64,000 nucleotides of DNA, from contig NC_066844.1 in NCBI RefSeq assembly GCF_001640805.2, positions 5,537,143-5,601,142 of the forward strand. Reading direction: 5' to 3'. The position numbers were made by a program, and so were the translations under genes. The notes under the pieces were generated by a model. That model was given only the letters and a program-made list of their open reading frames with translations, made no database searches and had not been told where the DNA came from. Below, piece by piece: positions 50,551-64,000 of the stretch. Positions within the stretch are counted from its first letter, which is position 1; each line of letters opens with the position of its first letter. Source of the stretch: Lates calcarifer (taxonomy: Eukaryota > Chordata > Actinopteri > Centropomidae).

Positions 50551-53500
50551 ATCAAAGGTGTTCAGTGTTCTCTTGATATAGTTTAAAATATTTAAAACAT
50601 GCCATCAATTGAATTTCAGAGAAAATTATCATTTAATCTATGTCACTCAATAAGTTGTAATGCAGCTTCAGAGGTAAACTGAAAATTATGGAGATGTACA
50701 GTGCAGTCATTATGTATTTTTGACAGTTACATAAGTTCTGGTTTTTGCCTATTCCACTACATTAGACTTGACATCACTGACTGTGAAGATAAATTGCTCA
50801 CCTTCAGTATTAAGGGTGTTTGAGGTGAGGAGTGTAGGACTCATAGCTCATTTTATACATTTCCTGGCAGAGCATCGGCAGCAAAGATAGCATAAGGGCT
50901 GCAATTGTGAATGTAAACAGCCTTAAATTAACTCTGAGATTCAGCACTCTAACCTCATAGTCATGGTTCCATTTCAAATCCAATGTGCTGGAGTACAGAG
51001 CCAAGATGGCAAAAAATATATCAGTGTACGAATTCTTTTTGTTTTCTAATAAACACTTACTGAAGTTTTAAAACATCCACCTGTTCCCTCAGCTGCTCAT
51101 ATAATCTTTTAGACCCTTCTACTTTCAATGTACTCCTGGTGACATTTTTGCTGAATCCATAGTATGACCTTAATGTTTGCTGTGGTGCATGTGTACACAG
51201 GACAGGAAGTCAGTGTGAAGGTCACCATTTTGGCCAGCAGGACACTCTATTCCCCAGAACAGAGAGGAGAGGAGCTGCAGTGGCAGCCTCTAATCCTCTT
51301 TAATTTGTTTTCAGATGGGGCTTTGGAATACCAGCCTGCTCCCTAAGCAGAGATCACATAAGAACGTGGGCTGGGACAGCTGTCTCCTCTTCTGGCAGTT
51401 TTTAATACAGGTCTGCTCACCACCCCACCCCACCCCACCCTACAATGAATAATTCTGGTGCTGAGCTGAGTAGTTACTTTATGTGGATTTTAGTACAAAA
51501 AAATGGGATGCAATTCCACATAGTACAAAAGCATGGTAGTGCCAGCATGGCTGTGTTGAGGAAAAAAAAAAGAGAAAATGAAAGTGGGTGAGGGTGGAGA
51601 CGCGTGTTGTTTTATTATTTTTTTTTTCTTTATCAGCAGTCATGTGGCCTCCTCCTCCTCAGCCCTCTACACAAAACAAAGCTTGTAATTGGGTTTGGGT
51701 GTGTCTCCTTTCTCCTTTGTTTGACGGTAGAGGTTGAATTGTGAAAGGGGAAAAAGGATGCTTACCTCACCTACATGCCCGTGTACCCTCACAGAGGTGA
51801 ATAGTATCAATGAACAGAGGACTTCTTTGCAGCATTTTTTTTTTCAGCACTGTTGGTCAGACGAAGGCATGATTCTATTGAAGTGATGAAGCACATCTTG
51901 AGAGACAGAGGGGGTTTAAAAGCTGCTGAAACAAAGCATGCAGGCAGTAGGTTGGCGGTGCAAGCAGGGGGCTGGCAGTCCTTTAATCCTCACCGCAGTG
52001 CTGATAAATCGGCATGCGAGTTTCATTTTTATCCCCCTTACCAGTTTGCTTGGCTCTTGAGTGATGAACAAACCCCCACTCGCCTTTGAGGCCTTTTGAT
52101 GTAATATCCAGCCCTGGATTACGCCCCCTGCACTGGGCCAGATTGGTGCTGAGGCACTGGGCTAACAGGTGGATGGTCTTACAGTCCAGTTAGCTTTCAG
52201 GCAGACGGAGTCAGATCACTGGGGAGAGGACAGCAGTCTAGCCAGAAAGCTTTACTGATACTATGTATCGAGGAAAATCTTCACTTGTAATTGGACTACA
52301 ATGGATGAAAAACCTACAGAAAATGACTTGAAATTGAGCTTGATACATCTGAGAGAAAAAAAGAGAAGCCAGACGAGCTTGAAGTTTTCTCTCAACAATC
52401 AGTTTGATCACTCTCTATATCTCATGAGCATAATTCCTTGCTGTGAATCTCCCATAATTATATAGTTGTATGTCACTCTTTAAACATACAGTGGTGAATT
52501 TCTGCTGCCTTTTAGCTGTACTTCCCTCTCACTCCATTTTTTGTACATTACAAGTATCTCAAAAAGATGACTTCTCCTTTGAGAAGAACTCAAAAAATTG
52601 ATTTTCTTTCCTGTGGGTTTTATCAGTCCCTCTCCCCTCAGTCATTCCTACTTTCATTTACAAAATTTCCAAACTGATCCTCTTGCCTCTAAGCTGTACG
52701 ATGATTGTGTAAGCATAAATTGAAGATTATGCACTCACACAGTTTTTTCATTACATTATACACAACACTCTCCTCTGCCCCTAAATGAAGCTTTCTAGAT
52801 GACAGAATCTCTTTATTTCTGACATATATACCATTGTCTGATTTGAAGATAGGAAAATATACTTCACTGTAAGCAAAAAAGATGAGGATACGGCAGCAGG
52901 GAGACTCATTCTGAAGGCCATTAGAGTTAATAGAACTACATAATACAATACGAGAAATCAGTTGAGCCAACAGCACAACCCCGCCAGTTGTGTTTGTCAG
53001 GCAGGTGCCATACACTCAATCATCAATATCTTAATTGAGGTCACTTTGCCAATATTTTTTCTTCCCTCCTCTCTTTTGTCCTCTTTTGGAACATCAAGGC
53101 AAACTGGATGTTCTCCTCTTGGCCTTGACACTAAAATGGTTTGAGTCAAATAGAAAAAAGGGGGGAAAAAAGAGTGCTGCCAGTAGGAGATTGTGTTTGT
53201 TGAGTGTTAAGAGTGAGGCAAAGATTCTGTGAATAGTTACTGAAACAACATGAAATGGCTCCTCTCATAACAGCAACAATTCCGCTATGATAAATTGACT
53301 CTGCAGTTTATGTTCCCTCCATACTGGATGCGTTCCTCAAATCCACCCATTCGACATTCAAAATGACCATTTCTCCACACTGACCCCCCCTCGTCGCTTC
53401 CCTCATTTCCTGCCATTGCTCATGACCTGTGGTGATGCAAGGGTCCATAGATTGAATGCACAACTGCACAACCAGTGATTGATAACCTAGTAAGTCTGTC

Positions 53501-54040
53501 TCTGGGTTACCAGGACAACTTGCTTCCTTGGTAACAGCATCACTTCTTTGAGGCCTTTACTAATATGGCACCAAGGTCCTGTTTATCTTATTAAAAACAG
53601 ACTGGAATAGCTATTTCCAAGGCTCTGTGACATTTAATTCCTCTGAGCTCTAGATTTGTTTTGGTTTTTTTTTTCCTCATAATTATCACTAAGTAATGGA
53701 AGAATACAAACAAACTGCTTGGTAGCTTTTAGGAAAACCCTCAGATCATTTTGTAGATTGGAGATTGTTTATAGAGGCGCTGATGCATTCAAGATAATTC
53801 TTTTATGATTTTAAATTAAAACAAACATCACGTTCTTTTCTTTTCCTTTATTTCATGATATTAATTTTTGAGAACCAGCACACATGGCGACAAATGGGTG
53901 GATGTAGCATTGTTCCAGTTTCATGTAGCCTATTCATGGGCTGTTTTTTTTTTTTTTAATACAGAATTTGAAAACTTTTTATTGAACAAATATTTAAATG
54001 ATCTCTTATTTAACCATCTGTGAATCTAGTCATCTATTAT
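50551..54040. other. Presumed intronic stretch, no gene seen
   Basis: Contains the CCCCA repeat at 51420-51440 and a GC-richer, unique-looking block at about 51640-52140. Open frames, including a 108-codon minus-strand frame at 52689-53015, lack motifs and splice context. Confidence 0.45.
51420..51440. repeat. (CCCCA)n short tandem repeat
   Basis: About four CCCCA units. The complementary strand has four runs of four G residues within 20 bases, which could form a G-quadruplex. Confidence 0.85.
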
Positions 54041-54082
54041 TGTGTGTTTGTGTGTGTGTGGTGTGTGTGTGTGTGTGTGTGT
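54041..54082. repeat. (TG)n microsatellite
   Basis: About twenty TG units with two small interruptions. Confidence 0.95.
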
Positions 54083-57000
54083 CACTAAAAATTGGACTGT
54101 GACTCCTGCTCAGCTCTAAATGTGTTTACTTCATGTAAAACACCCACACTCATTGTACCACAGGCTTTTATGGAAATTGGAAGAAAGAATAGTGAATAGA
54201 ATCATAAAATGCTATTTGAAAAATTACTTTTTGGAGAGTCGAGGCAGGATTTGGGAACATTTTTTTGCTGCCACAGGTGTTCACTTAATTTTTCAGGCAA
54301 GATAAACACTTCTAAGCGGAGCAGACACTCTAGTCACTTCCTGCTTCAGTTCCTGTCTGTAGCTGATTTACCTACTCCAGATATACTCGGATGGAACATT
54401 ATAAGTCATTTTTTTAGGCCACCTACCTGTTACCTTTGTGCTAAAGTGTTGCTCTCAATAATCCAGGGAGCAGTTCATACAGAGTTTGTTTAAATTCCAG
54501 TTAAATTCTTACGACCACAAAACACACAGTGAGGTGGTTCCTGCAGTTGCCCTTTCAAATATAACAGAAGAGTCCTATAAAAAAGTAATATGATTTCAGT
54601 AATGCTACAAGATCCAAATATTTCATAGACAAACAACTGCTCAAAAGACATACATTTATTTCATCACCTCCTTTATTCACCCTGCTGCCTGTTCCTTGTT
54701 TTCAAAGGCGCAGTAAGATCTGCATCTTGCACAACCGTGTCTCCTGGAAATAATGTTAATATACAACTAAACTGCAACAGCAAGTATGTTTTGTAGGGAA
54801 CATATTATAACCATAAGTTTAATAATGCACTACAAGATGCACTACAATGCACGACTGCAAGATTGGATATTTTGGCTGAAAACAAGTATGTTGTCTGTGA
54901 ACATCTTTCTGATTCAGTATCAATGTATTTGTGACTTTCCAGATACATAAATTAACAGCATTTCCTCATTGCATCGACAGAGAACACAAGCAGGCTGTGG
55001 TTACATTTTCTTTAAAATGTATTTGCTGTTTCAGTTTAGTTGTATATAGACAAGAATAAACAGAATTTCTAGTAGACAGGTTTGCCCTGCAGCACTGTGC
55101 CAGAAGGTTCTGCTTCCTCGTTGTACTGTGTGCACCATCCACAGTCTCCTCAGCTACAGGTGCAAGATGTGCAAGTGTTCCTCAAACAAACCGTTTTTGT
55201 TCACAGCAGCTGTTTGGGAGAGAGCAGACATGCAGCTCAGATGGTTAGAGGAACATTAGTTCCTGGTCTTTACTGACACCCCAGCCCAACCCTTCCCAAC
55301 CACCTCCTTCAAATAAACAGACAATGTCTGACACTAATATAGAATTTCATGAGGACATCATTTGCATTTTCAGTAAGTGTTACTCTAAGGCCGCAAAGGG
55401 GCACAGAAGTTGTGCTGTGTCTGAACACATTTTAACTTATTTACCAAATAATATCTCTCACATACCTGTAGATGCAGAACCTTTTTAGTACAGCTACTGT
55501 CAAAAACAGACACAGCTCTCTCTGAGCAGAAATTGTGTGATTTCTCTCTAAATTATTGAGTTTGGTGGCCAAATAACAATGATATCAAATCATTTCCGGC
55601 TGCAATAATGAAGCTAGAAGCAGATGGATCTCGAGTGATGCAGGTTTCCAATTTCTAATCACAAACTAAAAATTTATTTTATTTCACTGATATAAAATTC
55701 ACCAAATACCAGTATGTCAGTACAATGATACTCTTCAGCCAGGCAGAGAGAGATTGTATTTAATGTACAACATCACTTTATAAGGAAAACACATTTGCCA
55801 ACAAAAAACAAAAAACAAAAAAGAAATTCTGTTGTTTGGAAAAACAGGTTAATGTAATTGTGAGCTGAGAGAATTTTTTTTTTTTAATTTGATTTACCTG
55901 CACACCAGTACAGTTTGTTCTTGATTCTGTAGCTGTCAGTGCTCATTGTTCAACAAGTAAAGTTGCTTTCATTCGGCTGTCATGTCAAACACTTTATTCT
56001 CCCATTTTCAAAATTTTCCGTTTTCATCCACTGTACTAAAAATCATACCTGTCAGCCCCTGGGTTTCAGGTTTTAGTGTCTTCGCTGGCATCTCACATCC
56101 ACAAAGTGAAATTTTTTCACATATTGCCTGTTGTGATCCTACCTCAGTGATAACATGCAGTACTCTGTGGACTGCGGCGCATCCTTGCCAAGAGTTCAGC
56201 ACCGCTGCTGTGACCAGAGTATCTGTATTTTTTTTAAGTTACCTTTTTTTTTCCTGTTTGTCACACACTCCAGAAATACGAATTGCACGGTAAACTCCCC
56301 TCCACTGATTATATCAGGCTTTACAAATCTCCAGAGGAAACACACAAGCTAATGGAACATTTATCCCTGGACATACAAGTTCCCGGTTGGATAATCTGCA
56401 CCAGACATGGCTGTGTGTGTCATTTTTCCTGATGGTGTGACCATGGATGGCCTGGTACTCTGACTCCCCTGGGGGCCACTTGCATGCTACGACAGCGGTC
56501 ATCCTCTGTCTTTATCACGCAAGCCTTGAAAACTTGTGTCTCTCACAAGAGTGTCTTTTCATGGATTTAGAGGAGGGGAAAAGGCTTTGTTTCCCTGTTG
56601 GTATTTATTTATTGAGATGTCATGACAGCTTTTTGACAGGATTCATGTTTATGAAGGTCATGAAAGTCACTCAGCAAGTATAAATGAATAGCTTCATATA
56701 AACTAAGGAAAAGCACCAATTCTTGTCCTGTAGTTGCACTTGATGGCTGAGGTACACACCTACAGAGATATAAAGGAAAGAGTGAATATGGAAGGATCAG
56801 AGATTCATTGCTCTCTAGTTGGCCAGCTAACTGAGGCGGTGACATACACAACACTGCCTTTGACTAACTCCGTGTGGGAAGGCTGGTTGCATTTCATCTC
56901 TGGCTCCAACTCTTCTCACCAATGACATGATAATTCCACATGCCTAAGGCCCTTCAGAACAAGGACCCGCTGATAGGGTTCCTCGTGATTGCTATCCACT

Positions 57001-59029
57001 ATAGCACTATGGGCTTGTGGGAGGATTACAACAGACGGGCGCTGACACTCTTGAAGCTGAAGCATGTCATTAAACAGTAAATCACTCTGATTGAAAAACA
57101 CATCAGCTCCCAGTTTTTTTGTTTACAAAAGAAGACCTTCTCAGCTGGTGCAGATTGTGTTCTTGGCCTGAAATAAATCAACAACCAGTCACCCAGATTC
57201 TCCCTCCACGTAACGCTTCCTGTGTTCAGCTCGCATGCACAGTTACAAATCACTACCTGGGATGTGTTGACTTTGCTGAACAGTCTTCCCCACAGTGCTC
57301 ATTCATCCACAGCAACTGTCAACACAGTTAGTTTGTGGAAGATGATGCCATGATAATGATAACATTTTATTCTTATTTTATTCTAACTCCTTTACTCCAA
57401 TTAGAGCAGCTGAATTCTCTGAGTGCCCGAAATATGAAGGTGTATAAGTGAGAACAAACTATCTGGAGCATGACATAATATCTAGTAACCATTTTATAGG
57501 AGTAGATCAGATCATTAATTAATTTAATAAAAAATCAGTTGATTGATTTATTAGTTTTTGTTCACTGTTGAAAATATGGCCGCATGTGTGCTTGTTGCCT
57601 CTTGGTAGAAATAATCTAAGTGTAGTTAAAAGGAAATATCAGTTTCCATTCAACCTTGTTTTAGTAGTGGGTCATCATTTTCGGTTACGACCATGACATT
57701 TGTGAGATCGGGAGATGTAGCAACACAGGTAGATACAGCTTTACAACAGAGACCAATAAGGCAGCACAAGCTGTCAAACAAATCGCTTGTGTGCCTGCTC
57801 TGAGCACTCCGCTTGTAAAGCTCTGACTGCCAGAGATGCCACATGGCCACATATCAGCTATGAAACAAAATTGTATCAAAACTGAAAGGAATGAAGGCCA
57901 AAATAACAACACAAGACCAAGGTTGGAAAACAAATGAATTTTACTTTAAAACAAAGGTTTGATTCGTTCCAGTAGTTATACATAATCTGTGAAAAGTATG
58001 TCTTTAGAGTAAAATGTAGAGAAAGAAGCATGGCATTATGAGCTAGACAAACATTTTAGTTAAAGCCAATGACAATGGCTGAACTTCCATCACAAGTTCA
58101 GTGTTTGCACCGGTCATAATTGTCACAGCAACGGTTCCTCAGGTGGTTTTGCAATGCAACAAACACACAAAATCCCCCTGCTGTGATCTGCTGGTGGTAC
58201 TGTTGCCAACCTGTGAATTTCAGATTTTTGCTTCACTAAAATTACTCCCATTACCTTTACTAACTGTTATTCATAAGAACTAAGAACTGTAAAGGTACCT
58301 CTATGATACCCCATTGGCTCTGCAATGGCTTTAACAGCCACTAAGTTCCTCAAGCAGTGGCTATTTTTATTGAGAGTAATGTGAATATGATATATAACAT
58401 GACCATTTACATAATCTAAGGGCTCTGGATTTTAAAATCTTCTAGATGGGACCTACAGAACATTGACTAAATGCAAAGATTATAAATGGATATGTTATTA
58501 CTGCCAAAGCATGTAAAGCATTAATGTGTCGCTCATGGTTTTTTTCCAAAGAGTCCCCTGCCATCAAGTCATGATTGATTACTACATGTCCATATTACTG
58601 GACTTGCACACAGTTGTGGACAAACTATTTTCTATTAAACATACACATACACTGTGTTTACAGTGGTGTTTTGCCAACAGACATGGACAACGTACATTGG
58701 AGCCATGGTATCCTGTTACATTAAATGATTCAATATGAGATACTATATTTATCCTATGTCCTTTCAATCAATTTTGAACCAAAAAGAAGCATATTTTTTC
58801 CTCACATACCTCTGGAAGTGATACTATTTAAAAGTGTTTAGACACCACAAATCAGCTGTGTTTGTTTACACTGCTTAGAGGCAAAGATGAGGAAGAGAGC
58901 TGAGAAACTCAGCCATCCATTTTTCTCATGCATTTAGTTGCACTGACATCTAAGCAAAGGTAGGCCATAGCCATAAATCACAGAGCACAATAACAGGCAC
59001 ATTTTGGGCCAGTCCATCATTGGCTGTGT
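54083..59029. other. Presumed intronic stretch, no gene seen
   Basis: Short scattered open frames on both strands, up to about 100 codons (55982-56293), none with motifs. A T-run at about 55875 and an A-rich CAAAAAA patch at about 55801-55825 are simple sequence. No repeat family was recognised. Confidence 0.45.
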
Positions 59030-59450
59030 TTTGTTTTCTCATTGCATCTTGGCAAATTGCTGTTATTAATGGGAGAAAGCATAGTTTGCAGCCCTCATTA
59101 GATGTTGTTCCAACAGCGCTTCTGATGGATTAAGACAAGCCGGAGGCCTTGTCTGCCTCCACAACCAGCTAATATGAGCCAATTAAATGCCACGCACTCT
59201 CTGGCCACTCCACACTTGCTTATGTGCTCTTACAATGATATCCAAGTATTTTGCTTTATGGCCAAATTAAATTTCGTTTCAAGACAAGTAGATTTATTTC
59301 AAGGATTTTCTGCAGAACTGTACGCTTGCCCTGGCATTCCATGATGATGAATTATGTCCCTTTAAAGCAGTTGGTTTCTCTGAGGATGCTGAACATTTTC
59401 CTTTGATCAAGTATGTTTTAAATCTTCATCCGCAATGTTAAATTTTTCTC
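59030..59450. other. Unique-looking block, possible conserved non-coding element
   Basis: This block has no simple repeats, is moderately AT-rich, and holds several ATTA/TAAT homeodomain-type cores among sequence of even composition, for example 'gctgttattaatgggagaaa' and 'gagccaattaaatgccacgc'. That texture is common in conserved non-coding elements inside long introns of neural and developmental genes. Conservation itself cannot be seen from one sequence, so this is only a candidate. Confidence 0.2.
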
Positions 59451-62400
59451 CTCAGTAAGCTTTGTTGGTTCTACCCTCTGTGTGAGAGTCACAGCTGTGT
59501 TAGATTTCAAGGTAATGTCAGCCTAGCAGAATTTCTGAATCATACAGAAGAGGCTTATGGGTAGGTGGCTGTGAGCACTATATAAATATACCTGGGGCTT
59601 CCTTCAGTTGCAGGGCTTATAACACAGGACGGGTCGATATTGTGCAGTGTTAGCATGAGAATAGAATGTAAGCCTCTGTTGAATTTAAGCTCCACTAAAC
59701 TGAGGGTGTTCATAGTGCCAGATGTAACTTGTTAAAAACTAAAAACACTGTTGTATAATTTATGGATCGTTCTTTATCGATTCAAAGCAGATTCCTTTTC
59801 CCCCTGAGTACTGAGATATTTTGCATAACGCATCAAGGTAAAATAAAAAGCTGTAAAGTGAAGCTTCCAGCTTTCTTACAATCTGTACAGCATAATAGAT
59901 TAAAAGTGTCTGACTAACTTAAAGCTGTCATTTGATGGTTTGTGTGTTTAATTTCACTACAAGACTTAGTAGAGCTTGCAACATGAGGGGTAATACAAGC
60001 AGAAAGTATTGTCTTTTTCAGTTGAGATCACAACATGATAAATTGAGATAAACAGCAGAAGAATTGTGCTGTATGTTTCATATTTAATCAAGGGAGCATC
60101 ACTGCTGGTTGAGGAGAATAATAACCTACCATACTGTTTATGAGAGCCTGCACAGCAGATTAAATGTTGATTTTTCAGTATTTTGAGTGAGGAGTGCTGA
60201 TATGGTTCTGGGGGCAGCTGTCTAAACGATCACAAGTGTTGAATTATTGCAAATGGATGAAGACTTACATTAACACTTGCGCAGTGTTGATTTTTATGCT
60301 CAGAGTTGAATTAACACTGGTCTTTCCGGCGCGTGAATGTGGCCCATATTAGCCTGTGTTTTAACAAGGGCATCAGGCATAACAAGAGATATTGCTTCAT
60401 TGGAACACTTTCAACAGAGAATTGGCAAATAAAATGTGTCTAATTTATGAAGTCATTTGGATGGCATTCGATGGATATTGAATTGCGTGGGAATTATGCC
60501 CTCATGTCTTGGTATGTACAGCCTGCCACTGCTCCAGTTTCTCGTAGGGATTATTTGAAATATGAACTTCCCTGGCACAAGTGCATAACCCATGTAATTT
60601 GCTCTTTTAAAAATTCCTCATCCCTCCCCACATGCTCCAGAGCATTTTTCTGTCATTGGCCATGCTACATTGTTCCACATAGTCAGTGAATTGTTCACAA
60701 TTAATCCCTGCAACCACACAAAGAGACCACCTAGCTTCTTTTACAGTAGTCTTTGTATTGTCTGAATAATGCGCCCTAATTACCAGCTATATTATTCTAA
60801 TTATTTTTATATAGTATATGTATATACTCTTGGAATGGACTGAACAGTAGTTGTAAGGAATATTTTACCAGCTATAACTCCCAGTGAGTGAGTAACACTG
60901 TATTCCATAGAGTCAGTTGACTTTTTTTTTTTTTTTTTTATCTTGTAATATGCATTTCCACCACCTCTCTGGAAAACTCACAGAGAGACATTTACAAGGC
61001 CAGGCTGCTCCTCTTGTGGGTTCATAGTAAGTGGTTAGGATTTTCTCTAAGAGCATCAGCTCTGTGTTAATGACATGCAGTCTCCGGAAAGGTTTATCCA
61101 TTCAATTTGACTCTAGAGAGAAGATCTCTTCAGCCTGCTGATTAAATTAAGATTCCTTAATAAGCATATCTAGGTGCACTGACATGAGAGACATACTGAT
61201 CTGTGTCTACCAATTGCAGATACCTGGGACTATCTGTTTTAAAGGCAAGTAACACTGAATTTCTGCAGTGCAATGTCTTTTCCTCTTAGTTACATTGCAC
61301 TTTGCTGGTGATTATTCACCTCTTTCCTGCTGGTAATTTGCTGTGCCACATAAATTCACAGCTGTATAAAGTTCACTGTGTGCAGTTTTTAATTTCTTAT
61401 ACATTCAGTTTACTATGTATACCATTATTCAATAAAGTCTTATTTTCTTTGACACTGTCCTAAATATTATGTAAACCCAGGTTGTTTTGGTACTCCATAC
61501 CTGACGCAGCATTTTAGATCTATCATCCTTTTTGTGGGACACCAACAAAGTAAACAGAGACTAGACATATGGATTCCTATATACAAGATCTTGAAAGGGA
61601 CAAACATTCTTTTTACAGTGTTCTTTCTATAAGTTAGGAAGGAAAAGGGATTCACACTTCAGTAGTATTGCAAAGTGGAGACAGAATGCTAGTTCAGTGT
61701 GACATCTGGAGATATATAGTAATTGACACAAAGAGCCAAACAGGGCAACAATGTGTGACTGAATGATTGAATGAATGAGTACTCGCACTGTAGTGTTTCT
61801 TTAAGCACAAACACATTTTTTTAAAACTGCACCTATAACCTGTAACATTACTGCGCTTGTGTAGGAGGAGATGCTCACTAGGGAGGTATACAGTTGAACG
61901 GGGCATAGCTATTTGTTGTAAAGATTTACATGGATTTACACGTCATGTTGCGTTCCCTTCTTTGGCAATGCTTTTCAAACTCTGTCAACCTGTTTTAAAG
62001 CTGACATGTCATGTAATTTCCATTTGATACAAACCCTGCTAGCAGTAAAAACTTAAATATGGTTTTTTTTTTCCATTTTAATTACCTATAAAGCACATGT
62101 GGCAGCTGTGAAAATGAATGTCATTTAACATAAAATTGTTAGTATGCATTATGATGCACATAGTGGAGACTGTCAAGGGAGCCAGTTCTATTTCAATAGA
62201 TGTCAGGGGGGTCAAAAAAGTCCCTATGGTCTATCACCAGTTCAGAAGCTAAGGACTGAGTGATACTGAAATATCATTTAATAGTACTAGTGCAGTGCCC
62301 ATTCACAATATGCCTGTCGGTAGAGTCTGATTGCTTGGCCTGTGTTAATCCAGCTTGCAGCTGCTGGAGTTTGCTGCTCCACTCCGCTCAGATAGTGTCT

Positions 62401-63930
62401 GGGTGGTGGTGTAGAAAATGCTGTTGCAGTTGAGTTCCACCTTTCTTAAAATCCTGGCATGTTCACACTGTAAACTGTCTGGGTGATGCACTGCCATCAT
62501 AGCACGGCCCCACTTTTTTCTTCATGTTAAGTAACATATAGAAAAGCAACGTTTGAAGTTTTCTTGAGAACTGCTGATCCAAATAACTTCACAGCTGACA
62601 CTGCACTTCCTGTGGACCTACACAGTGCACCTGCTGACTTCAAAGTTGATTGAATGAGAGACTGTCTAGAAAAAAGATATAAAGTTAGATATTTTGTGGT
62701 TATTATTGGTGGCATGATTGTATTTGTATTTGATGGTGCTATATGTTGTTATGCAAATTTCAAGTAAACTACGCCTGAATATACCTACACCTAAAAAATT
62801 GTAGGTCATGTCACTGGTGCCTGTCAAACTGAATGACATTGATGTTCTTCCAGATTTTACCCAGTTTCCACCTGTGTCATAGTTAAGCTACACACCTCCT
62901 GTTGTGGCCATCCAACCCTGTGCTTCTGCATATGTAATTTATGAGACAAATACAGCACTCAGTTAAATTAAATCAAAAAGGAAAACTTTAGTGAAATAAA
63001 CAAACAAACTCAGCAGTCGAGTTGATGAGGCACTTTGGGTGCCAGTGCAGCAAACTTTGGATTTTTCAATACAGTACAAAGGGTTACAGGTTACTTATTA
63101 TGTAACAGTGAAGGTGCACACTGTGAGTGAATCTTCTGAGAATGTATTGTTTTTCTAAGATATTCTACTACTTGACTGTTCAAAATTTAAAACCCACCTT
63201 TCCGTTTTGTATGAGCCCTCTACTGACTTGTTTGGTCCCTTCAATTTTGTTATTTCTATACGATTTTAAAAACATCAAAATCAGAAATAGGGCTGTTAGA
63301 TATTAAGATATGTTCCTGGTATTCAATCTCTAAAGTATAGTATTGCAAACAAAGAGTACACCTCTCTTTATGTCTAGTCTTCTTTCCATCTTTGCACCTG
63401 TGGAGACATTGTTGCCCTCACTGTGGTTTATGTTCTTTTATCAACAGAATTATTGGTCATGAGGTCCCGTTTTACTCTGTTTTATATCTTTTCTGTGATA
63501 TCCATCTGTTTTACAAGATACAATTCTCTCATTAAATATTGAATGTGTTGAAACTGCTATTATGGTGGGCAGAGGCTTGCTTGTCTGTCAGTGGAAGTCC
63601 AGCCCACGCACCACTGCTGGCTCACTCTGTTATAGCCAGAAAAACAAGAGATGTCCTTTTTACTTATACTGTATGTTAACTAGATGCATTTCAAATAGAT
63701 CTATATTTTTGACACTGCATCGAGCTTCCTCAAATGTCAGGTCCTATGTCACCTTAACTTGAACATGTCCTCCTCACTTGCCCCCTCCCCCTGCAGGTGT
63801 AGGATGTATTTATTCCCTTTCAGGCCCTCTCGTCATCACAAGGCAATTACCTTTGTATCCACCAATTTTTGTTTAGCAGATAGAATCTCAAGCCTGTGCT
63901 GTAATGCTGTCACAGTTATCACCTTGTTTA
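59451..63930. other. Presumed intronic stretch, no gene seen
   Basis: A T18 run lies at 60922-60939. Open frames reach at most 80 codons (60447-60689) and show no motifs or acceptor/donor pairs. No repeat family was recognised. Confidence 0.45.
60922..60939. repeat. T18 homopolymer
   Basis: Eighteen consecutive T residues followed by ATCTTG; no open frame follows an adjacent AG. Confidence 0.85.
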
Positions 63931-63949
63931 TGTGTGTGTGTGTGTGTGT
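63931..63949. repeat. (TG)n microsatellite
   Basis: About nine TG units just before the end of the window. Confidence 0.9.
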
Positions 63950-64000
63950 TAAATAGAGAAGCTATACCTCAAGGTTTGTGTGAAGTATAGATGGTTATGC

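Larger units (their letters stand above)
14978..64000 (+). other. Presumed first intron, more than 49 kb, running off the window
   Basis: It begins with the GTAAGT donor. I searched by eye for polypyrimidine tract, AG, open frame and GT units continuing in phase 1 and found none that continue a protein. If the first exon call is wrong, this whole stretch is intergenic. It contains repeat fragments, microsatellites and long unique AT-rich segments, described separately. Confidence 0.35.

Noticed and set aside
1..64000. CRISPR arrays, operons, prophage or other bacterial systems
   Set aside because: No regularly spaced repeats, no dense coding and no ribosome binding sites; composition, splice-type signals and repeats point to a fish nuclear genome.

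Overview
The window looks like nuclear DNA of a bony fish, probably a percomorph-type teleost. It is AT-rich and almost free of long reading frames; the longest open frames are about 90 to 155 codons and most end at random stops. It carries microsatellites and long homopolymer runs, and decayed copies of several interspersed repeats that I recognise as teleost families. There are no operons, ribosome binding sites, rRNA genes, intact tRNA genes or CRISPR arrays, and nothing bacterial.

The one gene-like structure lies on the + strand near 14.46-14.98 kb. A GC box and a long purine (GA) tract precede a candidate 5' untranslated region. That region holds upstream ATGs and leads to a short first coding exon (14920-14977). 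The exon encodes a hydrophobic, signal-peptide-like start and ends at a strong GTAAGT donor in phase 1. I found no second exon in the remaining 49 kb, so this is best read as the 5' end of a gene with a very long first intron. Long first introns of this kind are common in neural adhesion and receptor genes. A delta-type ionotropic glutamate receptor (GRID family) is a possible identity, but a weak one.

Layout. 1-14.4 kb is upstream intergenic DNA. It holds a Tc1-like transposase relic (about 3.0-3.3 kb), fragments of teleost repeats (about 3.7, 4.4-4.7, 6.3-7.0 and 9.0 kb), and an unexplained pair of overlapping minus-strand open frames (10.9-11.6 kb). 14.4-15.0 kb is the promoter and first exon. 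15.0-64.0 kb is the presumed first intron, with a tRNA-SINE-like scrap (17.8 kb), a hAT-like element end (35.7 kb), a short repeat piece (40.2 kb), a well-known teleost repeat (50.2-50.5 kb) and many simple repeats. Several unique-looking stretches, for example 59.0-59.45 kb, could be conserved non-coding elements, but only alignment could show this.

I see no convincing new biological system. The items most worth a second look are the upstream frame whose stop overlaps the main start codon (ATGA) and the unidentified minus-strand frames at 10.9-11.6 kb. Repeat names rest on recalled consensus sequences, not on a search.
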